Shown piece by piece: positions 1 through 4,977 of a stretch of 7,279 bases of DNA. Source of the stretch: Clostridia bacterium (lineage in GTDB: Bacteria; Bacillota; Clostridia; Christensenellales; Aristaeellaceae); assembly GCA_009776385.1 (NCBI GenBank), contig WRFT01000093.1, positions 1 to 7,279 of the forward strand, read 5' to 3'. The notes beneath the pieces are model-generated. The model did not search any database. It was given only the letters and a program-made list of their open reading frames with translations, and had not been told where the DNA came from. The number at the start of each line of letters is the position of its first letter. Within the stretch, counting starts at the first letter, position 1. Made by a program: the position numbers and the translations under genes.

Positions 1-1327
1 CCTGCAGCACATAGCCGAGGTTGGACTGAAGCCACAGCTGCGATCGTTCCCGGTAATCAACCCCGTCGATGAGTATTCGGCCATCAGACGGTTCATAAAA
101 CCGGCATATCAGGTTAACGATAGTCGATTTCCCCGATCTCGTCTCGCCTACCAGGGCAATGGTTTGTCCGGCCTTTATATGAAGCGTAAAATGATTTAAA
201 ACTTCCTCCCCGCCCGAATAGTTAAAGGACACATTTTCAAATGCCACGTCACCTATGATACGGGGCCAGTTTTCATTATGGGGTGTAAAACTGTCGCCGT
301 ATATATCTTCAATAGCGCCGCTGTCGGTAATCTCCGGCTGTGTTTCAATTAGTTTTACCACGCGTTCCGCCGCCGCTTGGGAGGATTGCAATTCCGCGAA
401 TGTGCGCGCGATATGCGTGATAGGGTCAAATAATTGGATGGAGTAGGTAATAAAAACGGTTAACACACCGAAGGAAACCGTTCCGGAAAACACGTCATAT
501 CCGCCTCGCCATAACGCGTAGGAAGCGGCTATGGAACCCAATGACATAACAATAGGTAAAAACAGCGCGTTCAGCCTTGCCGCGCGGATGGCGGCCCCCT
601 TCATTGACGAGGTTAAAACGCCAAACTCCTGCGCGTTTTTTTGTTCCCGTACAAGTGTTTTAGTGGTCTTTGCGCCCATGATACCCTCATTAAAAGCGCC
701 GGTTATCTTAGAGTTGATCTTTCGTACTTCGCGGTACGCGCGCAGTATTTTTTGCTGAAAGTAAAACGCCGCCGCGCCGATAACGGGAATGACAAGCATG
801 ACGCCAAAGGCAAGGGGCGCGTTCATGCTAATCATAATGCCTACGGTGATACACACATAAAAGAGGCCCCAAAGCAGATCGATAAGCCCCCAGCCTATTG
901 TATCGCCTAACCGCTGGGTATCGTTGGTCAGCCTGGCGATAATATAACCCACCGGTGTTTTATCGTAAAATGATAAAGACAGTTCTTGAAGCTTTTTAAA
1001 CCCTATGGAGCGGATACGGTGGCACATGCTCACTTCAACATAACCCGCCAGGCGTATAAAGGAACTGATGCATATAACCTGAGCCGCCAAAACCGCGGCG
1101 TACTTGATGATAAAACGGCCGATGGATTCCGTTGTGCCGTTGGCGACGTATAAATCGATAGCCTCACGCGTCAACTGCGGTAACACCGCGTCCAATGCCG
1201 CGCATGCCAGCATCAACAGGGCGATGAGCCCTAAGTGTTTATAGAAAGGTTTTGCGTACCGAAGCAGGTTTTTCCAAATGCCGATATGAAAGTCTTTGGA
1301 AAAATCCTCTTCTTCATGAAACTGCAT
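1..1327 (-). CDS. ABC exporter half-transporter, BmrD/YheH-like (3' end cut by window edge)
   Basis: This is the second half of a heterodimeric ABC multidrug-type exporter: a membrane domain followed by an ATPase domain. The ATG directly follows the stop of the upstream gene, and the frame stays open for 442 codons to the window edge. Hydrophobic segments lie near residues 31-50, 72-92, 150-190 and 255-300. A long linker (about 335-358) precedes the nucleotide-binding domain, as in YheH-type subunits. An A-loop Tyr is at 370 (SFNY), Walker A at 394-402 reads GETRSGKST, and the Q-loop Gln is the last visible residue (442). The signature, Walker B and H-loop lie outside the window. In this family the second subunit normally supplies Walker A and the catalytic Glu of the working ATP site. 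The odd feature is Arg397, where nearly all relatives have Gly. The partner gene and the gene order support the heterodimer call. The transported substrate cannot be read from sequence. Confidence 0.9.
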   Translation of the reverse strand, partial: MQFHEEEDFSKDFHIGIWKNLLRYAKPFYKHLGLIALLMLACAALDAVLPQLTREAIDLYVANGTTESIGRFIIKYAAVLAAQVICISSFIRLAGYVEVSMCHRIRSIGFKKLQELSLSFYDKTPVGYIIARLTNDTQRLGDTIGWGLIDLLWGLFYVCITVGIMISMNAPLAFGVMLVIPVIGAAAFYFQQKILRAYREVRKINSKITGAFNEGIMGAKTTKTLVREQKNAQEFGVLTSSMKGAAIRAARLNALFLPIVMSLGSIAASYALWRGGYDVFSGTVSFGVLTVFITYSIQLFDPITHIARTFAELQSSQAAAERVVKLIETQPEITDSGAIEDIYGDSFTPHNENWPRIIGDVAFENVSFNYSGGEEVLNHFTLHIKAGQTIALVGETRSGKSTIVNLICRFYEPSDGRILIDGVDYRERSQLWLQSNLGYVLQ

Positions 1328-3136
1328 TCAGTTTGTCACCTCGCCTGATAATTCCGCTTCCAGCGCGCTTTGAATCTGGTATACCTTTCGGTAAAGCCCC
1401 TCTATATGTATCAGCTCGTCATGCGTGCCCTGCTGGGATACGCGCCCGTCTTCCAAAACAACAATCATGTCCGCTTCGCTCAATGTCGTTAAGCGATGCG
1501 AAATAATAAACGTCGTGATGTTTTGAAGCTTCGCTAAAGCGTCCCGAATCGCCTTATCGGTTTGCGTGTCCACGGCGGATAGGGAATCGTCGAATATGAG
1601 GATATCGTTCTCCTTAAGCAGCGTGCGCGCGATGGCTACCCTTTGTTTTTGACCGCCGGATAATGTCACGCCGCGTTCACCCACGAGCGTATCATACTTT
1701 TTATCAAACCCTTGAATAAAGGCGTCCGCGCTGGCCGTGACGGCGGCGGCGCGTACCGCGTCTTCATCCGCCTCAGCGCCGGCAAAGGCGATATTCTGGC
1801 CCACCGTTCGGGCATACAAGAACGGTTCTTGTAATATAAGCCCGATATGCCGCCGCAGTTCTTTTTTCGGGATATCCTTGATGTTTCTGCCGCCGATGGT
1901 AATCTCACCGCGCTTCACCTCATACAACCTTTGAAGCAAATGCATCAGCGTAGACTTCCCGGCGCCGGTCGCACCCAAAATAGCGACGGTCTGCCCCGCT
2001 TTTACCTTGAAGCTGACATCTTTCAATACCGGGTTTTGGCGTTCATACTCAAACCCGACGTTTTTGAACTCAATATCGCCGTTCAGCGGCAAGGAGCCGC
2101 CTTCTTCCTCCGCCTCTGCCGGTTCGCGCAGCACCTCATCAACGCGTTCCAATGATACAAGCGATTTCCCCATGTCGGATAAAATCCGGCCCAGCTGCCG
2201 TACGGGCCACATCAGCATATTGGTGTAGCTGACAAACACCGTCAGCTCGCCTACGGTCATTTTACCAGATACGGCTAAAAATACGCCAAAGACCAGCGTT
2301 GTGGCGGTCTGTGCCATGCTAATTAAATCCGCGCTCGCCCAATAAATGGAAAGGATGTTTACCAGCTTCAAGCTCTTGTTGCGTAAGTCGTCATTCGCCA
2401 ATGAAAACTTCTCCACCTCATAGGCTTGCCGCCCGAAAGCGCGCACCACGCGCACGCCCGTCAGGTTCTCTTGCAGTATCGCCGACATACGGCCCTCCGC
2501 CTCATCGGACACGCGGAACAGCTTGCGTACCCAGCGGAAAAACAACAGCGCGAAGAAAAACAGAATCGGAACGGAAACCATGGTAACGGCGGTCATGAGC
2601 GGGTTCTTTTGCAGCATCACCGTCAGCGCCGCGGCAATCATAAACACGGCGCGGAATATTTCCACCAACTGTACGGATAAAAAACGGAAGATGGTCTCCA
2701 CATCGGATGTACAGCGCTGTATTAAATCACCCGTCGCGGCCTTTACATGGTAGTCATAGGGCAGCATCTGGATATGCGCGTACAGCTTATCGCGCATGTT
2801 TTTGGAAACGGCATTGCTTGCCTGGGCGGTCCATTTACCGCGCAAATATTGAAAAACACCATTGATTAAGCTGAGCACGACCAGTATCAGCGCCATAATC
2901 CATAGGTTGCGCACCAGATACTCACGGCCCCCGCGCTCGGCGATAAGGCTGCTTAAAAACCCCGGCAAGTTAACCGGCCGCAGGTTGCCGATAACCGCGT
3001 CAATCGTCTCCTCCAGCACCAATGGTGTGACGAGGCTGATGACCGCGGCGACGACAACTGCGAAAACAGCGCCGACAAAACGACGCATATTTCCGCGCGT
3101 CAGTTCCCATAACAGCCGAATCTTTCGGTTGGACAT
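1328..3136 (-). CDS. ABC exporter half-transporter, BmrC/YheI-like, degenerate ATPase site
   Basis: This is a complete 602-aa membrane-ATPase fusion, the usual length for one subunit of a heterodimeric type IV ABC exporter. Transmembrane segments are visible at about 20-42, 77-97, 155-175, 180-200, 268-290 and 295-315. The nucleotide-binding domain has Walker A GATGAGKST (388-396), Q-loop Gln436, signature LSGGQ (492-496), Walker B ILIFDD (512-517), D-loop SAVD (520-523) and H-loop His547. The residue after the Walker B Asp is Asp517, not the catalytic Glu. This is the hallmark of the degenerate-site subunit (BmrC, LmrC, TM287). The intact LSGGQ should complete the working site formed by the downstream subunit. 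The start is supported by GAGGAGG at 3148-3154, 11 nt upstream of the ATG, and by a promoter about 60 bp away. The likely role is drug or lipid-like substrate export across the cytoplasmic membrane; the substrate is unknown. Confidence 0.94.
   Translation of the reverse strand: MSNRKIRLLWELTRGNMRRFVGAVFAVVVAAVISLVTPLVLEETIDAVIGNLRPVNLPGFLSSLIAERGGREYLVRNLWIMALILVVLSLINGVFQYLRGKWTAQASNAVSKNMRDKLYAHIQMLPYDYHVKAATGDLIQRCTSDVETIFRFLSVQLVEIFRAVFMIAAALTVMLQKNPLMTAVTMVSVPILFFFALLFFRWVRKLFRVSDEAEGRMSAILQENLTGVRVVRAFGRQAYEVEKFSLANDDLRNKSLKLVNILSIYWASADLISMAQTATTLVFGVFLAVSGKMTVGELTVFVSYTNMLMWPVRQLGRILSDMGKSLVSLERVDEVLREPAEAEEEGGSLPLNGDIEFKNVGFEYERQNPVLKDVSFKVKAGQTVAILGATGAGKSTLMHLLQRLYEVKRGEITIGGRNIKDIPKKELRRHIGLILQEPFLYARTVGQNIAFAGAEADEDAVRAAAVTASADAFIQGFDKKYDTLVGERGVTLSGGQKQRVAIARTLLKENDILIFDDSLSAVDTQTDKAIRDALAKLQNITTFIISHRLTTLSEADMIVVLEDGRVSQQGTHDELIHIEGLYRKVYQIQSALEAELSGEVTN
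1336..1342 (-). promoter_or_regulatory. Ribosome binding site inside the upstream ABC gene
   Basis: On the minus strand GAGGTGA lies 8 nt before the ATG at 1327. It sits within the last codons of the upstream subunit gene. The TGA stop and the ATG abut with no gap, so the two subunits are probably translationally coupled, as expected for a heterodimer. Confidence 0.75.
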
Positions 3137-3190
3137 GCCCGGAAAGCCCTCCTCAAACGGAACCTTTGCTGCTCTTTTTACAGGCAGCGA

Positions 3191-3223
3191 GGGTATTATA
3201 CCCTGCCCGATGTGGATTGGGAA
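3191..3223 (-). promoter_or_regulatory. Promoter of the ABC operon with palindrome over the -10 box
   Basis: Read on the minus strand, TATAAT (3200-3195) is preceded by a 17-nt spacer and TTCCCA (3223-3218), which matches 4 of 6 positions of the -35 consensus. The -10 box sits inside a perfect palindrome, GGGTATTATACCC (3191-3203, arms of 6 around one base). That is a natural place for a repressor to block RNA polymerase. The predicted transcript starts near 3188, giving a leader of about 50 nt before the ATG at 3136. No regulator gene is visible nearby. The operator role is inference. Confidence 0.55.
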
Positions 3224-3236
3224 GGGTTCGGCAGCT

Positions 3237-3289
3237 TTATGTTAGGCAACGTTATGTTCAACGTTATGTCAAAGCCTTTATGTCAAAGG
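3237..3289. repeat. Four degenerate TTATGT tandem repeats
   Basis: TTATGT begins at 3237, 3252, 3264 and 3278. The copies are followed by TAGGCAACG, TCAACG, CAAAGCC and CAAAGG, so the unit is about 12-15 bp and the spacing is irregular. On the minus strand two copies read TTGACATAA. The array ends about 14 bp upstream of the -35 box of the ABC operon, so it may be a regulator-binding array or decayed sequence at the edge of the phage remnant. The last copy overlaps the end of the gp10-like fragment. Confidence 0.5.
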
Positions 3290-3355
3290 TACTTCTGTGT
3301 TCCGCTCGAACTGCGCGAGGACTGCGGCGGTATTGTCTTGAAATTCTACGGATAT
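3278..3355 (-). pseudogene. gp10-like phage protein, N-terminal fragment, copy A
   Basis: Minus-strand reading from 3355 gives ISVEFQDNTAAVLAQFERNT, then EVPLT and a stop. The start codon has become ATA, although a GGAGGG ribosome binding site still lies just upstream. The opening SVEFQDN resembles the first residues of HK97-gp10-type head-tail connector proteins of Firmicutes phages (usually well over 100 aa), but only about 25 codons remain. It is a near copy of the fragment starting at 3921. The gp10 assignment rests on a short motif remembered from the family and is only moderately sure. Confidence 0.5.
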
Positions 3356-3391
3356 TGTACCCTCCAATTAAAACCGCCCGGAGGCGGTTTA
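3288..3391 (-). repeat. Direct repeat unit A (terminator + RBS + gp10-like start)
   Basis: This 104-bp unit matches 3854-3957 at roughly 85% by eye, in the same orientation. It holds a GC-rich hairpin, a GGAGG ribosome binding site and about 20 codons of a gp10-like protein. Both copies end at the same point, after GAAGTACC on the minus strand. The sequence beyond differs completely between copies. The unit length and sharp ends suggest a duplication or recombination event, not two full gene copies. Confidence 0.7.
3371..3390 (-). terminator. Hairpin terminator A
   Basis: AAACCGCC (3371-3378) and GGCGGTTT (3383-3390) form a perfect 8-bp stem with loop CGGA. On the minus strand the stem is followed by TTTTAATT, a short U-tract. 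The stop codon of the 53-aa ORF (3389-3391) lies in the stem, so it probably terminates that transcript. It is symmetric enough to act in both directions. Confidence 0.65.
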
Positions 3392-3550
3392 ATAATCTAC
3401 TTCTGGTCCTTCATCGTTAGGCTTGTACGGTTCTCCATTATCGATACACTTTCTTAGTACACTTTCAATTTCTACACCGTTCATGCTCCTGAGCCAAAAA
3501 AGCGGTGGCGCTTCATTAAACTTATTTCGATACTCTTCTAACACATCCAT
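3389..3550 (-). CDS. Small acidic protein of unknown function (53 aa)
   Basis: This ORF is complete on the minus strand. It starts MDVLEEYRNKFNEAPPLFWL, continues RSMNGVEIESVL and ends GPEVDY before TAA. GGAAAGG lies 8 nt before the ATG, and the stop is embedded in a terminator hairpin; both are signs of a real small gene. I do not recognise a family. It contains no membrane segment and no Cys pair, and the C-terminus is acidic. It follows the stop of a frameshifted small gene by only 3 nt, so the two were probably co-transcribed. The LFWLR stretch loosely recalls LFSWLR in the small ORF at 3743-3860. Possible roles are a small phage accessory protein or an orphan immunity protein, but nothing proves either. 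Confidence 0.55.
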   Translation of the reverse strand: MDVLEEYRNKFNEAPPLFWLRSMNGVEIESVLRKCIDNGEPYKPNDEGPEVDY

Positions 3551-3553
3551 TTC

Positions 3554-3742
3554 TTATGCCTTTCCGGCAACAAAGCCTATCATTTCTTCATACATCGCGT
3601 AGGAGTTTGGTAAACACATCCTTATTAGGTTAAGCTGTCCGGGTTGTTAATTGTAGTGCCTATCATCTCCATAAAATCCTCTTCTGTATTCCCAATAGTG
3701 ATAACACTATACTGTCATTGCTTCCGGCAATTAACTCCGGCG
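3554..3742 (-). pseudogene. Frameshifted small gene of unknown function
   Basis: No single frame is open, but three consecutive frames join into one protein-like sequence. The first part reads APELIAGSNDSIV, then after a shift ITIGNTEEDFMEMIGTTINN followed by PDSL, then after a second shift NLIRMCLPNSYAMYEEMIGF followed by VAGKA and TAA. The shifts fall near 3700 and near 3635. The upstream start is not clear. The next ORF's ATG lies 3 nt past the stop. I recognise no family. The composition is AT-rich (about 33% G+C in 3661-3720) compared with the flanking genes. Decay is a better explanation than three separate peptides. Confidence 0.45.
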
Positions 3743-3921
3743 CTAAGTCACGTCATATATATTACCTATTGTAATGCCATTAATTATAACTGAAGTATCG
3801 CTTTCTACAATACCTCTGAGCCACGAAAACAAGTCTAGAGCAATTTCTTCCCTGGTACTTCCTTGTTCTGCTCGAACTGCGCGAGGACTGCGGTGATGTT
3901 GTCTTTGAATTCTACGGACAT
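3743..3921 (-). pseudogene. gp10-like start fused out of frame to a small ORF, copy B
   Basis: From ATG 3921, with GGAGGGG just upstream, the minus strand reads MSVEFKDNITAVLAQFEQNK, then EVPGKKLL and a stop at 3835. One base out of phase, from about 3860, another frame reads REEIALDLFSWLRGIVESDT and then SVIINGITIGNIYDVT to a stop at 3743. The two pieces probably belonged to one or two coding sequences joined by a frameshift or recombination at the end of the repeat unit. The first piece resembles the N-terminus of HK97-gp10-like proteins; the second is not recognised. A single 63-residue ORF covers the span in one frame, but its first 24 residues are the wrong frame for the gp10-like motif. 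Confidence 0.5.
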
Positions 3922-3957
3922 TGCGCCCCTCCAATAAAAAACCGCCCGGAGGCGGTA
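3854..3957 (-). repeat. Direct repeat unit B (terminator + RBS + gp10-like start)
   Basis: This is the partner of the unit at 3288-3391, in the same orientation and 566 bp away. A run of 19 bases within the coding part (AACTGCGCGAGGACTGCGG on the plus strand) is identical in the two. This copy keeps the ATG start, whereas copy A has ATA. Recombination between the copies would delete the segment that carries the 53-aa ORF. Confidence 0.7.
3936..3956 (-). terminator. Hairpin terminator B with T6 tail
   Basis: ACCGCC (3941-3946) and GGCGGT (3951-3956) pair around loop CGGA. On the minus strand the stem runs into six T residues. It lies 23 bp past the stop of the zinc-ribbon ORF and so fits as that gene's rho-independent terminator. 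The same hairpin occurs before copy A. Confidence 0.7.
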
Positions 3958-3979
3958 TAACGGTTTAATATTTAGTGAA

Positions 3980-4201
3980 TCACTTTGCAGTTCCCTTAAT
4001 ACTGTAAATTTCAAAGTTCGGAATATAATGCGCCTTGTGAGCTTTTAATACAGTATGACATGAAAGACAACGTGTTTCCCTGTTTCTATTCTCTTTGAAA
4101 TACTCGAACCTAAGCGTACCGCCACATTCCGGGCATCTTACAGCGTTTATTTGTTCGACAGTACCATCAAACAGAATGTCATCAACATCCTCCCATGTCA
4201 T
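3980..4201 (-). CDS. Small zinc-ribbon protein (73 aa), phage-associated
   Basis: This is an intact minus-strand ORF starting MTWEDVDDILFDGTVEQINA. It has CPEC at residues 23-26 and CLSC at 45-48, a classic four-cysteine zinc ribbon with an 18-residue gap. I chose the ATG at 4201 over an upstream ATG at 4255. It overlaps the stop of the previous gene in a TAATG junction, has GGAGGAG about 11 nt upstream, and leaves the decayed gene's last codons intact. The extra 18 residues of the longer form read out of frame through that gene. The terminator at 3936-3956 follows. Its function is unknown. Small zinc-ribbon ORFs occur after minor head protein genes in Firmicutes prophages, and an accessory or immunity role is possible but unproven. 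Confidence 0.65.
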   Translation of the reverse strand: MTWEDVDDILFDGTVEQINAVRCPECGGTLRFEYFKENRNRETRCLSCHTVLKAHKAHYIPNFEIYSIKGTAK

Positions 4202-4845
4202 TATTTTCTCTTCTCCTCCCCATCGAAAAACTTTGCGATTTCCGTATTTATCCATTTATGCTTTTTAGAATCATCCGCAGTATACAGCTTCATGTAATAC
4301 TTGTCCGTACCATGTTTTATCAATATTTCTGACTCAAGGTATTCATGCAGTATGGTGTCTGTGAGGAACTTTCTTGGTTGGCTTTCTTGCTTTCAGATTT
4401 CTATTGTAATAATTCGCTTGAGTTCCCCCATTCATATCCCGTATATCTCGTTTTACCGTTATCTTTTATGCGCGGGCTGTAAACGGGATGTACAGGGAAC
4501 TCGTAACCCTAAAGATCTATCTTCAAGATATCGTCTATTAGTTCTTGCGATACGGGATATCTTTCACTTTTAACATCCTTTCTTTGCACCTCTATTATAT
4601 CATTTTCACCTATATTTGTCGATTTTTCGCCGATGCTTTCCTTGCTCCTGTCGTGAAGCTTTTCTTTAGTTTCGTCATTAAACCCCTCCAGCACCCCACC
4701 ATCACGCACCGGCAGTTGACCACCTGCTCGGGCGGTCCGTGCGCATCACCGGGCTGCATCTGCACGTTGCTGAATGGTTTGTCAAGTACTACAGTCTCGC
4801 TGTCCGGATGAATGTGGTCAGACCATGTCCTTGTGTCCTATGTGA
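4201..4845 (-). pseudogene. Phage minor head protein (Mu-F / SPP1 gp7-like), decayed C-terminal part
   Basis: On the minus strand several frames join into one phage protein. The first piece (from 4837) is DTRTWSDHIHPDSETVVLDK, then PFSNVQMQPGD, then VVNCRC. DxRT, PFSN..M.PGD and NCRC are the conserved end of the Phage_Mu_F head-morphogenesis domain. A frameshift near 4700 leads to LEGFNDETKEKLHDRSKES and onward to LIDDILKIDL. Further lesions are TAG at 4509-4511; a frameshift in a run of five C at 4425-4429, where one more base would restore EWGELKRIITIEI; and TGA at 4393-4395. The last intact piece, KFLTDTILHEYLESEI through INTEIAKFFDGEEKRK, ends at TAA 4201-4203. Another stop, TAG at 4838-4840, precedes the first piece. 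The N-terminal half is missing. SPP1 gp7-type proteins act in capsid assembly, and many Firmicutes Mu-F proteins carry variable, sometimes toxic, C-terminal domains. This tail is not one I can name. Confidence 0.7.
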
Positions 4846-4862
4846 CTATCTACCGATTCTAA

Positions 4863-4883
4863 GCTAAGTCACGTGCCATTAAT
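4863..4883. repeat. Partial copy of 3742-3784 with 22-bp deletion
   Basis: GCTAAGTCACGT (4863-4874) and GCCATTAAT (4875-4883) match 3742-3753 and 3776-3784 exactly and in the same order; 22 bp present at 3754-3775 are absent here. On the minus strand it encodes the equivalent of the C-terminal ING of the small ORF at 3743-3860, followed by T and a stop. Similarity may continue weakly to about 4905 (both have GGCTCA on the minus strand). It marks the right edge of the phage remnant. Confidence 0.5.
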
Positions 4884-4931
4884 ATCGTAGAAATGCGTGA
4901 GCCTAAGAATAGCTTTCTTGTGTTGAATGCG

Positions 4932-4937
4932 TATAAT
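4932..4937 (+). promoter_or_regulatory. Probable -10 box for the glycoside hydrolase gene
   Basis: A perfect TATAAT lies 40 bp upstream of the ATG at 4978. No good -35 hexamer is present 16-18 bp upstream (the sequence there is around ATAGCTT), so the promoter may be weak or need an activator. All genes just upstream are on the other strand, which makes a local promoter necessary. Confidence 0.4.
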
Positions 4938-4965
4938 ATAAAGACTGGAATCATTAAATCAAGCA

Positions 4966-4970
4966 GGGAG
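4966..4970 (+). promoter_or_regulatory. Ribosome binding site of the glycoside hydrolase gene
   Basis: GGGAG ends 7 nt before the ATG at 4978, an ideal spacing. It fixes the start of the 663-aa protein. Confidence 0.7.
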
Positions 4971-4977
4971 TGATACC

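Noticed and set aside
3167..3187. Leader hairpin GCTGC/GCAGC in the exporter 5' region as a riboswitch or attenuator
   Set aside because: The stem is only 5 bp with an 11-nt loop, no U-tract and no recognisable aptamer.
2862..3245. 127-aa plus-strand ORF antisense to the ABC gene and its promoter
   Set aside because: The composition is rich in Ser, Thr and Arg, as typical for the complement of a membrane protein gene. No RBS, and it crosses a well-supported promoter.
3743..3934. 63-aa minus-strand ORF as a normal intact gene
   Set aside because: Its first 24 residues are the wrong frame of a gp10-like motif that has its own ATG (3921) and RBS. Only the second half looks protein-like, so it is annotated as a frameshifted pseudogene.
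3371..3956. CRISPR array or attachment sites from the repeated hairpins
   Set aside because: Only two copies 566 bp apart, about 105 bp long and partly coding. There is no regular spacing and no integrase gene in the window.
3980..4255. Longer 91-aa start for the zinc-ribbon ORF
   Set aside because: The added residues read through the last codons of the upstream phage gene in another frame and lack a nearby RBS. The ATG at 4201 has an RBS and a TAATG junction.
4509..4709. 66-aa minus-strand ORF as a separate gene
   Set aside because: It starts at GTG inside the Mu-F NCRC region, and the protein-like sequence continues past its TAG stop. It is a piece of the decayed Mu-F gene.
4545..4811. 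88-aa plus-strand ORF over the phage relic
   Set aside because: No RBS and no recognisable domain; it lies antisense to a clearly recognised phage coding sequence.
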